Of a DNA stretch of 64,000 nt, positions 49,690-61,937 are shown in pieces. Source of the stretch: Cryptomeria japonica (taxonomy: Eukaryota > Streptophyta > Pinopsida > Cupressales > Cupressaceae); assembly GCF_030272615.1 (NCBI RefSeq), contig NC_081415.1, positions 106,867,254-106,931,253 of the forward strand, given 5' to 3'. Within the stretch, counting starts at the first letter, position 1, and the number at the start of each line of letters is the position of its first letter. The notes below the pieces were generated by a model. The model did not search any database. It worked only from the letters and a program-made list of their open reading frames with translations, and had not been told where the DNA came from. Position numbers and translations under genes: made by a program.

Positions 49690-50923
49690 GTACTAGGTTG
49701 GTAATGAATGGCAGAATATTGAAAGCATCCACCCTAGCCTTTCTAAGCTCAAGACCCATCTGTCTGCGGTATGGCTAAATAAAGAAGAAGACTCCCTGAT
49801 TTGGAAACATGATCCTAAAGGTACTTTATCTATTTCCTCTATGTATTGTGTCCTTCCCCCCCCCCCCCCTCTCTATCAACCCTTACTGGTCAAAATCCTG
49901 GATTAAGGGTCTCACCCCCAAAATCAATATTTTCTTCTGGACCATCCTCCAAAATAAGATCCTAACCCTTGACAACCTTAAAGGCAGAGGCTTTGCCCTT
50001 CCTAATAGATGTGTGATGTGCCTTTAAGACGAAGAGTCTGTGGACCACCTTGCTCTCCACTGTTCCTTTTCAGCCTTTGTTTGGGAAAGTTTTCTCAAGA
50101 GCTTTAGTATGGCTTGGATGTTTCTGAAGAACATCAGTGACCTATTCTCCTCTTGGAATATTAAATGGACTAACTCTTTTTTGAGATGTTTGTGGCAGCT
50201 CTCTCTTCCTCACATCTTGTGGGGACTATGGAAAGAAAGAAATAACCGAATCTTCAGGGATATCTCCCTTAATCAATATATTGTGTTCCAGAAAATTCAA
50301 TGGTCGATTCAAGAAAATATAGGGATCATTGAGGGTCCTTGTTACTCAAACAACTCACTGGAATCAAATATCTTGAGGGTGTGGAATATGAAGATTACTG
50401 ATGGTCCTAACTACCACAATAAAAGGCTTGAAGCTAAATGGCAAACCCCTCCTCAAGGTTGGTTCAAAGTTAATTTTGACAGTGCTGCCAAAGGTAACCC
50501 TAGTCCTTTAGGTTGTGGAGCTATACTTAGATATGACAGAGGAATTTGCAAGGAAATGGTTGCTATTCCTATTGAAACCCAAACCAACCACAAAGCTAAA
50601 GCTATGACAGCTCTTCAAGGCATCCTCCTAGCTAAAAAGTGGAATTGCCCCTATCTATGGATTGAAGGGGATTCAAATAATATTATAAAGTGTCTTAAGG
50701 GGATTTCAAAACCTTCATGGTCTATTCACAATATAATCACTCTGCTATTGACCTTATTAGCACCTTTAAAAAATGCCATATATCACACATCTACTGGGAG
50801 GCCAACGACTCTGGTGACTGGGCTGCTAACATGGCTGTTAAAAGTGAGGAAATTTCCACGTAGATGGTGTTTCATTATAACAGACAAAGGGAGATTGTTG
50901 GCAATCCAATTACAATAGGAGGT
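49690..50923 (+). mobile_element. LINE 3' end: zf-RVT and RNase H domains, inactive
   Basis: A frame with SLSKLKTHLSAVWLNKEEDS (about 49730) is broken at a 13-base C tract (near 49857). It continues as YWSKSWIKGLTPKINIFFWT and RGFALPNRCVMCL, a TAA at about 50023, then DEESVDHLALHCSF: the zf-RVT pattern C-x2-C...H-x4-H-C. RNase H follows: WFKVNFDSAAKGNPSPLGCG has the first Asp (about 50476) and WIEGDSNNIIKC a second. The usual Glu after N-x-A reads Lys (NHKAKAMTA), so the active site is broken. A frameshift near 50740 leads to HIYWEANDSGDWAANMAVKS, the C-terminal H-x-REaN-x-AD box. The frame ends at TGA just inside the following LTR. Upstream RT and endonuclease are absent. Confidence 0.85.
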
Positions 50924-52378
50924 TGTTGACATTTCAATGAGGATATTGAGAAGGTTGTTGATATAACTGATTAAGGATATTTACTGTCTTAATATTATTA
51001 TTTTGTCATTGATGTCAAGAAATTGATTTTCTAATTCAGTATGATGTTGCCATATCTTAAGAAGTATGTTTTGAAGACAATTAAGAAGTTGGTAAAAGAC
51101 ACAGAAAGAATATGATGAATAAGGGGAGGAATAAGTTATTCAATGGGCAACTACTACCAAGTTAGACAATGATGAGATCATGATGTTTTAGATTGTTTTG
51201 ATATCTTACATATGTTGTTGTTTGTAAGGTTAATACTATACTAAGTTACTGAGCAAAGAACCTAGTCGGTAAACCCTAAGGAACCTAGTCGGTAAACCCT
51301 AAGGTTATCGCTATCAGTTAATGAAGGTGGAATGTCTATCGAGTGAAGTTTAGTATTCACCGAGTTGCAACCGAGTAATAACAAAATGCATTCAATGAAT
51401 AAAAGCATTATTTAATGAAGGAAGCTAATGAGATGGAATTGATTAAATGATTGGTATGCCATGCATAAAGTTTGTTAAAGAATCTATGGCAAAGGAAAAT
51501 CAGCAAGAAGATCTACAACTCAGATTGAACCACAATACCCTAGCACAAGTTCCAAGAAATGTATGCAAGTTCCAAGGTGGGGTAAAACATTTTTCAGATT
51601 GAAGGATACATTGAACCTAGTCAAGTTTGAAGATCTGATGGCTATGATTGATCATGGGAAATGTGATCAAGGAGATTAAGCGGTTGGCAAATTGTTTATA
51701 AATAAGGAATTGTTGATAAACAAGGTATGCAGGAAAGTGTAATCAAAGGGGTTGCTACACAGTATTTACCGAGCACTAAAGCTTGAAGACCCGTTTGAGA
51801 AACAGAGTATAGAGCCCAGTAGAGGGACAAGATAAGTCCCATGACTAAATTGTATTGAGAAAATAAGAATCTGCTTTAGCATTTTAGATGTGAAGTTGCA
51901 GATAGATTTTTATTATTGTTATTTTGTAAAGTGACAGAAAATATCTTAACCGAGTGGACTTAACAGTCTTATTTGTAAATCCTCTAGCAAGGTGACATTT
52001 TGATTGAGTGTTTGAAATCCTTTGACAAGGTCACTTCTAACAAAGTGAAGATCCTAATAGATCTGAGGGAAATCCCTTAACCGGGTCACATCTAGCAAGG
52101 TGTTTGTAATCTTTAACAGGATTTGCTTTTAACCGGGCATACTCTAGAAGAATATATTTCTTAGTGGGTCCAAAATCCCACAATGGTTTTTCCCTATTTG
52201 GGTTTCCACGTTAAATCTAGTGTTATATGTTTTGTGATCTTATCTGTTTATGAGTTTGCATGCTTTACAGTTTTTCTGATAAGGTTATCGAGGTTGAATC
52301 TGTTGTTTTTATGGAAGATTAAGTTTGCATGATTCACCCCCCTCTCTCATCTTTTAAGCTTGGCATCTGTACTAAACA
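50924..52378 (+). mobile_element. LTR of probable Ty1/copia type (TG...CA), 1.45 kb
   Basis: Begins TGTTGACATTT and ends ACTAAACA. Near the 3' end it carries CAAAATCCCACAATGGTTTT and TTTGGGTTTCCACGT, words typical of plant copia LTRs, and CACCCCCCTCTCTCATC. GTCGGTAAACCCTAAGGAACCTA is directly repeated at about 51267-51305, and ACCGAGT and AACCGGG words recur. The element follows the LINE ORF directly, so it probably inserted into the LINE tail. No second LTR is seen in the window. Confidence 0.6.
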
Positions 52379-52380
52379 TT

Positions 52381-52392
52381 TAGTATCAGAAC
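52381..52392 (+). other. Degenerate tRNA-iMet primer binding site of the copia-type LTR
   Basis: TAGTATCAGAAC matches the canonical TGGTATCAGAGC at 10 of 12 positions and starts two bases after the LTR ends in ACA. The spacing is the same as in the gypsy element at 61.4 kb. Confidence 0.6.
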
Positions 52393-52663
52393 TATTAGAT
52401 GGGTGAATGCGGACTCCCCGAAGATGTCAGAAAAATCATTAGTAATGAGCGATATAGAAGCACCCAAAAGATTCTTGATGGACAAGATAATTATGAAAAG
52501 TACTAATGTGAGTACTTCGAGTTATTATAATAATGAGAATATCACTCATTCTAACATCAATGCCATTAACTCTCACACTTTCTAGGTAACTATTATAGTT
52601 CCGAAAAGCTCTTTGGTTTATCTGCTCTGCAAGCTTCAAAACTTGGATGTGGGTAGTGACAAC

Positions 52664-54373
52664 ATGGGTAGAAATAGGAGGCGATATGAACCAAGTAGCT
52701 AAAAAGAGTGGAAACAGAAGGAAGAGGTTTGGGGTATTCTGTAGAAGGGTGGTTTCTCAAACTTCATGGAGAGACTCCATGGTCGAGATGGTATGGTTAC
52801 CAGTCTTTTTTGCAAGAACTCGAAGAATGACATGTTAAAAATGGGTGATCAAATGGTTGAAATCGATGAAGACTTAATTGCACAAGCCATGGGCCTCACA
52901 AGGGAAGGCTGCAACTTCTACAAAGATAGGAAGGTTAGTAGGGAAGCTATTGAAAGGTACCCAAAAACTGAGAAAGAGAAAAAATGACTGGTAAAGTTGA
53001 GCAAAACCTACTACCCGCCTAGGGCTTTTGCCAAACCCTGGCAAGAAATCCTCTTTGTTTTAATGCATTACATCACTCTAGATGGTAGGTTTACGAAAGT
53101 TTATGGTTATCACTTTGTTCTGTTAAACCACTTTAGGCACAATGATATGGTTAATTTCCCTTATTTCCTGCTTTGCTCGATGAATGCATCCCTCAAGGCC
53201 TATAAAGAAAACCCTTTGGGTGATTCTTCTATGCACCAAGGATTAATAGTCCTAATTTATGACCATTTAAAAGCCAACCAGATTGCTCGGATGCAGCCCT
53301 CTGTGGACTCTGAGGAAGAGATGTTTGATTCTACCTTTTCTAAGGAGGAGGAATCTGACAGTGATTCTTCAATTGACATAGAGGATAGTACTGATATCTC
53401 AGAGTATGAAAGTGGGAAGAAAAGGAAATACAATAAAATAAGACCCTCTTCCTCTAAGGGCAAAATGCCAAAAAGTAGACCCTTGATCAACATCTCTTCG
53501 GAAGAGGAGGACTCGGATGACTCTAAAAAGGAGAACCCTAAAGGGTTGTCGAAGAAGAAAACAAAAGACCATACACAGACCGGGAAAAATCACAAGAAGA
53601 AAGAGGAGACTGGTAAGGATCTGATAGCCGACAAGCAAGAAAAGGCCCTGGAAGCTGATCGGAGTCTGGAAAAGGAGACCATGGAAGAGACTCTTAGGGA
53701 TGCCGACACAATTTCCACCCTTCATATCCCTAAAGAGGAATAGGTTACCCCTGGAAAAGCTGCCCCCCCATCTGGCCCTCCTCTTGAGGGTTTGCATGGT
53801 TTCATGGAAACTATGGAGTGGCTCATTAATGGCTACAAGAAAGCCGAGGATGATAACAAAAAACTTTGCAACAGAGTCTTGATCCTAGAAACCATTATAA
53901 CTGGAGAAGGGAACACTATGGCCGACTATATTGAGGACCTGTAAAACACCATTTCCAAAGCTGAAGACATCAAAGATGCTTTCAACCCCAGGTTTGAGAA
54001 GATTGAGAAGGATTTACTAGAAAGGAAAAGCCTTGCTAACACTAGAAATAAAACCCTCTCGGACAACATTACCAAAATTGGTAAAATTGAGGAGTGTCTG
54101 AAGAACATTGCTGAACAGAGCCTAAGTATCCTGAAGATCTCAGTGAACAACACCCATTCCCTCATCAGCAAATTGGATGATGATAAGGAAATGTAGGACT
54201 TAGACCTGGAAGCTGAAGGAACGAGGGAAGCTCAGGGTCCCAGAACTCGCACAAGAGGCAAGAGGAAGGAAAAGAAACTGAACAAGGATCTGGAAGACCT
54301 GAAAGTTGTCGGGGCCACCTATGACGAGCTGGTGATTAAGGTGGAGGATTTGTTGAAGAAAATTACTGTGTAG
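52664..54373 (+). pseudogene. Broken gag-like/plant-transposon-domain gene
   Basis: One frame from the ATG at 52664 (MGRNRRRYEPSS) reads to the TAG at 54371-54373 through stops near 52700, 52742, 52985, 53741, 53942 and 54194. The N-terminal half is globular: KGGFSNFMERLHGRDGMVTS, VEIDEDLIAQAMGLTREG, AKPWQEILFVLMHYITLDGR and YGYHFVLLNHFRH. Its pattern recalls the N-terminal domain of many plant transposon proteins (compare Pfam PF20167), by inference only. An acidic Ser-rich stretch and Lys/Glu repeats (53.3-53.7 kb) follow, then a coiled-coil C-terminus (EKIEKDLLERKSLANTRNKT). It sits downstream of a copia-type LTR, but no RT follows. It could be ORF1 of a LINE or a gag. Confidence 0.5.
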
Positions 54374-54545
54374 TGCCTTCTCTGTTTCTTTTCTGTTTTT
54401 TGTTGTTAAGCTGTTCTTTCTGGTGGCTGGTCTTTTGGCCAGTCTTTTTGTTTGCAGACTTTAACGCACTTTTCTTCTTGGTGCCTTTTCTCTATCTATG
54501 TTGTAAAGGTTTCAGGTCCTGAAAACCTATTTTTTAATTAATCAG
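54374..54545 (+). other. T-rich 3' region of the gag-like gene
   Basis: Directly after the stop comes TTCTCTGTTTCTTTTCTGTT, a GGCTGGTCTTTTGGCCAGTC inverted repeat, and TTTTTTAATTAATCAGAACA. It looks like a LINE-type or gag-gene 3' UTR with terminator-like structure. No poly(A) tail is present. Confidence 0.35.
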
Positions 54546-55024
54546 AACAACATGCACCAACTTGAATTTTAAAAAGTAAAAATAAAATTAAAAACTGAGC
54601 AATCAAATTTTTTTTTACCATCAGTTGATTTTTTTTTTGAAAATATTTCTGACGTAGGTGCAGGTACAACCATACAGATTTTTGTGCCTCAAAAAATGTG
54701 CCAATAAAAAATCATGTCCCAGATGCCTTTGTCACCAAAAATAGGCAAATCATATATCAAAATTCATGGAATCGGCCGCTAGAAGCCAACCATGGTGTCC
54801 TTTTTTGCCCAAGTTGCTCCAAAAAATAGGTGCCCCTTGGATCATGAAAAAACTGAGTTTTCAAACCCTCACAGATCTGGCCCCATGAATAAAATATTAA
54901 CAAACAAAAGGTCAATCTTGACTATTTGACACATGTCAGATTCAATGGTGAGGTCCAAATCAGCCCAAATTGCATAAAAGACCTACTATAGGTAGAATAT
55001 CCCAATTTGAAGAACAAGAAAGCC

Positions 55025-55144
55025 TCCATAGAAAGTCACATAATATGCAGTTGCGGGTGCATTATAGATCGTTGATCGCGAAAGAGATGATTGTGATTTT
55101 TCAGGGGTGTCGATAATACAAATGTTTTTGGAGCCAGAATAGCT
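55025..55144 (+). mobile_element. MITE copy C (5' truncated)
   Basis: About 120 bases ending in TGTTTTTGGAGCCAGAATAGCT. The internal sequence GGGTGCATTATAGATCGTTG ATC GCGAAAGAGATGATTGTGAT matches copies A and B, while the left inverted repeat is missing. The Ser/Tyr ORF on the minus strand is its translation. Confidence 0.7.
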
Positions 55145-55276
55145 ATGTCCACTATTCGATGACATCAATTGTATATTTATGTAATATAATATTAAACACA
55201 TTCATTTTTTTTGATATCCCTGACAAAGCTGGAAAGCCAATAATATTTTGTTTGTCCACTTGAGGAGAACGACAAT

Positions 55277-55427
55277 GGCTATTCTGGCTCCAAAAACACA
55301 CTAATGTACCACATACATTCGTATAACACATAGTTATGGGTACATTACAAACCGTTGATCGCGAAAGAAATGATTGTGATTTTTTGGTGGTATCAATAAC
55401 ACAAACGGTTTTGGAACTACAATAGCT
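55277..55427 (+). mobile_element. MITE copy A, 151 bp with ~22-bp terminal inverted repeats
   Basis: Left end GGCTATTCTGGCTCCAAAAA, right end GGTTTTGGAACTACAATAGC T. The interior is the same as copies B and C, including CCGTTGATCGCGAAAGAAAT. No ORF. The target duplication is not clear, so the superfamily is undetermined. Confidence 0.75.
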
Positions 55428-55827
55428 ACATCTGAGGAGAGCTATGTCATTGTTTAGCAAGCGAATTTCGTAGCACACTACCTGTGTTGTCTTCTATCAC
55501 AGGTTGAAGCACCATTTATGTGGTACGTCGACACTGTCGGTCAACTTCTCAACGTCGACCCACTATTCAATCAGTAATATCAAAAAGTTGGGTAGTAATT
55601 TACGATTGAAATAAAAATAAAATTATCCTTAGTTTATTATAAATGAATTTCTGCTCAAACAAGAAATTGGATTTTCAAAAAATATCCTTTTAAAATTCAC
55701 ATGGTGAAAGAACAAAAAATGTGGATGTGGTAAAACCCAATGGCATAAAAATGAAGTGTTTATTATTATTTTTTCTAAGTTCTTGTTCGTATTTAACCTA
55801 AGTGCTTAGGTTTTCTTTTATTTAATT

Positions 55828-55973
55828 TATTCTAGCTCCAAAAACATTCATGTTATTGACACCCGCAAAAAATCACAACTGGCTTTTGTGATCAATAGTC
55901 TATAATGCACCCGTAACTGCGTATTTTGCGACTTTCCATGGTACATTAGTGCATTTTTGGAGCTAGAATAGCC
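55828..55973 (-). mobile_element. MITE copy B, 146 bp, inverted relative to A and C
   Basis: Ends TATTCTAGCTCCAAAAACAT and GCATTTTTGGAGCTAGAATA GCC are inverted repeats. Its reverse complement aligns end to end with copy A and carries ACTAATGTACCATGGAAAGT like copies A and C. Confidence 0.75.
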
Positions 55974-55999
55974 GCTGCCAAAGTAGACAGGGAGTAAAA

Positions 56000-57670
56000 A
56001 ATGAACGAGCCAGATGATTTTGATTGTCTTGCAAGGGTTAAGAAGAATTTCTAACTATCAAATATTCACATCAGGTTTCTAACCGTCAAATATTCACATT
56101 AGGTTGGACATCTTAGATAAGAGACGCCTTCAGTGTAATAAAGTATGTAGAAAGATATTATATTTGTTCATTATTTCACTGAAAAATTTATTATATTATT
56201 ATATTGTTAATAATGAGTTTGAAGTGAATTAGTCAAGAATAAATTGTTAGTAATTGAAAGATTTTTTTTTTAATGTAATCAACAATAAATCAATGGTAAA
56301 TAAACAAACTTTGTAACTTTAAATAAAGTATAAACAAAATATTCTAAATGTAGAATGAATTTATCTATTTTAATGCATGGATATGTCTTTTTATAATTGA
56401 GAGTTATGCATTACATATTGGATATCTAACTTGTTACAATACTTAAGGAAAATAAAAATAATTTTATTTAATAAATAATAAAAATATGATATTTAAAAAT
56501 ATTTGAGTTATATAATATATAATATTGATATTTAATAATCTTTATAGATTAATTAATTTATATTGTATAAAAATATATTAATTATTAATTATATGATTCT
56601 ATATTATATATAATGTATCTATTAATCATATATTATGATATACTTATGTTTGATAATTTATAATATAATAATACATATAACTATAATATAATATATTTTC
56701 AATGTCATATTTTGGTTTTTGTTATTTTTGGCAAGCTTTAAACCTACTTTAATCTGAATGGTTTTCTTATATTTTTTTAAAAACAACACCATTTAAATAT
56801 TTTCACAATTGGTTAAATCATATCAAACTATATATAAAAGTTAAATTTTAATGCAATGAGATTCTTGTGACTGAAATCTCATTAAAAATCATAATTAAAT
56901 GTGTAATATTTTTTGTGTGCTCTTTAGTTTTGTATGTACCTCTTTGTGTAGAAGTTTATTTAGATATTAATAAATTAATTTATATATAAATAAGTTAAGA
57001 AAAAATTACAATTATAAAAATCTTAATATAGATTAATAAATAATATTCATAATTATATATTATATTAAAAAATAGTTTATTCATATTAATCTATATGAAT
57101 TAAACAATGCTTATAATTATTCCCATCTCAATATAAATTCATTCTTAAATGCATCGTAAATGGTGGTATGATATATAATATAGACATCTCAAAAATGATA
57201 TCTTTAGGCATCTTTTACACTATTTAAGATGCATATACTAGTATTATTTCATAATTGTAATTTTCATCTTATTTAAATAATTAAATAAAAAACTATTATT
57301 TAATATATCTATATTCCCTCCACCATTTTCAAAAAAAAAAACATTGATCATGAAGTTTACATATGTTTTAAAATAAAAATTTAAAAATTTAAATTTCATT
57401 TCTAATTATAAAATTTGTGCTTAAAAGTTTTGTAATAATTTTTTAAATATAGACGAGATCAGCCCTAAATTTGATTTTAAACTAATTATATTTAATTATT
57501 TTTGGTCAATATAATTAAAATTTAAAATTAATTTATTTTAAATGTAACATTAGCGCTTTTAGATCAATGTCAGCATACATCCTCATGTGACTTATATTCT
57601 ATTTTAAGAATTATTTGAGGTAACATTTGTTTTATTTGAGATGGCTTTATTACACTCCTCATCTTTCTCG
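56000..57670. other. AT-rich region, no gene recognised
   Basis: About 1.7 kb of very AT-rich DNA with ATATTAT-type low-order repetition (densest 56.2-57.2 kb). No ORF of substance and no clear transposon ends. It could act as a matrix-attachment-like segment, but the sequence alone does not show it. Confidence 0.5.
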
Positions 57671-57679
57671 ATGTAGCGA

Positions 57680-60600
57680 TGTAGTACCCCTCCTCGTTTG
57701 AACTTATTAGACTCATATTTTATTATTGTTTACTTTCAGTGGATACATTACCATGATGTGTTATTCAGACTTATATGACATTATTTCATGCTTTATCTGG
57801 ATATGAGATGCATAATTTGTTTACAGTATTTCAGTACTTGTGATTTATGGCATTTTATAGATTATTGGTATGTACTAACACTTTACTATATCTATGCAAT
57901 GTGAAATTATATGTTGTGTCTGTGAGGGTATTGGATGCAAGGGGATGATTTTCCTTCACTCACTCCGATGAGACAGGGAATGTCCCGATTCTCCTTCATC
58001 AGTGTGTATGCCATGTTTTCTATATTGTATATATGCATGTGTGGTTCGGTGATGTAGGATATTGAAGGTACAAGTACCAGGTAGGTATGGGTATCATCTC
58101 CACCTGGCTTCACAAGTCTGAGCGTGCCTTATATTTTCTGATGGAAGTAGAGGAGGTAGTAGTTGACCCTATTTTAACCAGTTACACTCTTGTGAGTGTT
58201 GTCAGTTGGTCGTCCTGTCAGTTTGTTCGGCCTTTGTGTATTGTTGTTTGACTTTTTTTGAGTCTTTGCTTGGGGTTTGTTCAATTTGTGTGTTTCAATG
58301 GATCTAATTAATAAATTAATTTTATGGAGTTATCTCATAGTTGGTATTTTTGAATTATGTATTTTATGCATTGAGATTATAAATTTAATTAATTAAAAGA
58401 AGTTATTAAATTAAGTTGCAAGTTGCATGATATTAGAAATATATTTTATTAAATTTTAGTGAAAAATAAATTAGATTAATTTCATTTATTGTTTCCTAGA
58501 ATTTTAAATAAATAAAAGAATAAAAGAATAAATAAATAAATGAATGAATAAAAGAATAAATTAGAATTAAAGTATTGCTTTAATTCCTTTTTTAGGATAT
58601 TAATTAATTTGCATGAGAAAAGAAAAGAAAAAAATGATTTTTGCTTATTGCATGTTAATTTATTCCTTTGTTAGGAATTAGAAAAGAAAAATAAAATTGC
58701 TTTTAATTACTAAAATTAAATATTAGGGTTTTGGAAAAAAATTTAGGTTAAAAAGAATAGATCTTTCTCATTTTGGTACACAAGAAAGAGGCAAAGATTT
58801 TGGGAGAAAAATTATTTTGGAAGCAATATTTTGTTGAAGAAGAAATTATCAGAGGATTGCTGGAAGAGGGAGAGGGATTGGCTTGGAAAAACAGTACAGG
58901 ATTGAGCTCTTCTACATAAATCTTCCAGGAAAGCTATACAGGTTAGGTGGCCTCTTCTAGTTGTTTTTAAAGAAAATATTTTATTTCTTCCGTCTTTCTG
59001 AATGATGTGTGTGTATAATATTTGTCAAATCCAAAACCCTTTTCTAGTTATTTCTTGTTCCGAGCTAAAGTCCATTCTTGAACTTAATTTTAGTTTATGG
59101 AAAGAAGTTATTTCCTGGGTGTTTGTGGATTAAATTTTGTAAGGTTTTTGAAGAATTTATTCTGGCAAATTTTGCCAAGATTTTTACCATGCATGAAAGT
59201 TGCAAGTTTTGGGAGAAAATGGGTATTCCCTCTTGTTTGATTTTGTTTCGATATTTTGCTATGGTTGTTCTATCAATATTTGTTATTAAAAGTTATGGGA
59301 AAATTGTTTTATTTTATTATTTTGGAGAAAATGTGTATTAATTAGATTCCCCAGAAATAAATTTTATTTGAAATAAAATTTAATATTTTTTTAGGTTATT
59401 GAAGGTTTAAAAATTATTTTAAAAAAATAATATATATATATATATATATATAATTTCGGTAGTTACTACCGATGGTAGTACAACTACCGGTGGTAGCACC
59501 TGCTACCGTAAGGTAGCATGTACTACCTATGGTAGTGCTTGCTACCATGCAGTCGCAGGAGGTAGCCGTGTAAAATAAAAAACTGTCTCGTCTATTTTTA
59601 AATTGCCCACCGAATTTTATAATTTTGGTTTTATTTTAATTTTAATATGTCTAAAATATAATAATAATATTATATATATATAGTATTTTTGTGGTGTTAT
59701 TATGTAATTATTGGAAATGAAAGTTATTTCAAAATTAAATCTTCTTTTTATCATATATTTTAATGTGATATAATTATATAATATTATATTCAAAGAATAT
59801 ATATTTATGTAATTATACTATACTATTATATATAATCTTTAATTTGGAATTTAATTTAGATTGTTGATATAATCTAATCGGGTCTATTGTTAATAAATCA
59901 TGAACATATATTTAGGGGGTTAATTTTAATGTGATTTTACTTAACTTTATTGGACAAATGACAACATTGATTTCCTTGTGTTAATATAGTTGTATTTTCT
60001 TATTTTCTAGAAAATCTTTAATTGCAAGTATTTTATGGTTTTGGCTATTTAAAGAAAAGATTGCCTGTATTAGGATCTTGTGTAAATGGTGTTGCAATCA
60101 AGCTTAAATTCATTGCAATTTTGGTTGAGTTATCGTTATGTCATATGTTGTTATACCCCTTGGTCAGGTGTTGTTGTATAACCCCATTGATGTGAGTCAT
60201 TGTGTGTTATGTTTCCAAATGGTCAATCCTGGGTTAGTGATTGTGTATCCTTCACCTATGGTTTGTAAGGATTAGATATGGCTATCAATTTCACCATAGA
60301 GTTCTCGTAGAGAGACCTTTCCTGTTAGTGTCCTATGAGAGAGAGTGGCTTTTGAGTGGGGGCTGCACCCAAAGTGGATGGTAGCATAACCCCTCGAAAG
60401 TCAGTTAAGAAGTGATAACCTAATAATTGATTACGGGGTGGGTAGATTAAATATTAATTAAGATAATGTGCCTCGCACATGGTTGAGTGCTTGTATAGGT
60501 TTAGGATGTGGTGAGAAGGCCTAGAATGGCAAACCTATCACCTTGTCTTCACAAAAGGATTGGTAGGGTCTGCATGAGGCTTAGATGGAGCCAGAGATTC

Positions 60601-61426
60601 GGGAGAGGTTACTAGGATAACCCAAGATGGGGGCCGGGACTTATGGAGGCCTACCAAGGTAACCACCATAAGCCATGGGATGACACTCTCTCCTTGAGTC
60701 ACTAGTGTTTGTGAGTTGAGTCACATGGATGTTTGCGGAGTCATGTAGCTCTTTCGTACTTGTCTTATTTTTCTTTCTTGAGAGTTTTCTACTATCTCCT
60801 AGCATGGTGGGGTGGTTCCATTTTGGGATCACATGGCCAGGTGGTAGTGCCACTTCCCATTAGATGTTCTGGATTGTATCTTCAAGCGAGGAAAGGCTTC
60901 GCTGGTGTTTTTTGGTTTATGGTTCATATACCAACTCATGTTTGTGATCTTTGTTCAGTTGAGACCTTGTGGTCATTGTATCAAACTTTTATGTAACCTT
61001 GATATTGTAACTTCTGGATTCTGTGGTATTTTTGGGAGCCATGTATTTATGGATATTGTAATATTATATCGGTGGAATGTATGTTAATTCAGTTGCTTTG
61101 ATCTTTTGTATAAATGAAATATGGATAAATAAATGCATTGGAATACTTTGATTCTTTCATTATGGAATTTAGATGTATGTGTAGGTTTAATCTTAAGCAT
61201 TTAATTTATCTAATTAAATGGACAGTTGGATTAACCATGGTGTTAATATAATTTGCGAATTAATTTTCATTGGTAACCCTTAGGAAATCATGTGTTAGAC
61301 TTCCGTTGTGTTATTAAACGTGCAATTGTTATAATTAGTGCACTTAATCTTTAAAAAAAATAAAAATTCACCCTTTAGTTGCCTAGTTGTGTTGTTTTCC
61401 TTTAGGGTTCTTGGCAGGGCATTACA
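57680..61426 (+). mobile_element. Long 5' LTR (~3.75 kb) of a Ty3/gypsy element
   Basis: The proposed left edge is TGTAGTACCCCTCCTCG at 57680 (or TGTAGCGATG at 57672) and the right edge GCAGGGCATTACA at 61426. The pair TGTAGT / ATTACA is a short imperfect terminal inverted repeat of TG...CA form, and the primer site starts two bases later. The body is AT-rich and holds no gene, with a (TA)n run at 59430 and the GGTAG array. The left edge is the weaker call because the partner LTR is outside the window. Confidence 0.55.
59457..59566. repeat. GGTAG / CTACC inverted-repeat array inside the LTR
   Basis: Over about 110 bases GGTAG and CTACC alternate roughly every 10-13 bases (GGTAGTTACTACC, GGTAGTACAACTACCGG, GGTAGCACCTGCTACC, GGTAGCATGTACTACC and so on), giving a string of small overlapping hairpins. 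It directly follows a (TA)n run. Confidence 0.85.
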
Positions 61427-61428
61427 TT

Positions 61429-61440
61429 TGGTATCAGAGC
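61429..61440 (+). other. tRNA-iMet primer binding site
   Basis: TGGTATCAGAGC is complementary to the 3' end of plant initiator tRNA-Met, the usual primer of Ty3/gypsy minus-strand synthesis. It starts two bases after the LTR end. Confidence 0.9.
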
Positions 61441-61580
61441 CCAAGTTTCAATACTGGGTACTCTAGGTTTTTAGTGAGCCTATTCAGTTTGACATTGTTG
61501 CTTAGGTCTTATTGTTTGTATTTCTCTTGTCTTATCCTTTCTGTAGATCTGAATCATTTTTTCTTTTGTGGTGCTAGGTC

Positions 61581-61883
61581 ATGGCTAGGAAAGCTAGGGG
61601 AGGTGGCCATATGAGTGGTTGCAAAGGACATAGAGGTGGAGGATGGAGTCATGGTTCTCACCGTCATAGTCCTTCACCACCACCCACTCATGTGAGTGTT
61701 GTGCCAGAACAGTCAGTTCATCAGGATCCTTAGCATGTAGGAGAGTAGGTTCCCAAAAGGGAAGAGTTGAGACAGATGTTTCAGGAGGTTCTGGCTAGGT
61801 TAGGCCTGAGGTTGATCACCCTATTCATGCTCAGGTTGAGGAGTCACATCAATAGGTTCTACAAAGAGAGAAAGAGAGAGAGA

Positions 61884-61937
<54 letters not shown>

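Noticed and set aside
54986-55478. Two minus-strand ORFs with similar peptides, suggestive of a duplicated gene
   Set aside because: The shared part is exactly the MITE core, so the similarity is between transposon copies, not proteins.
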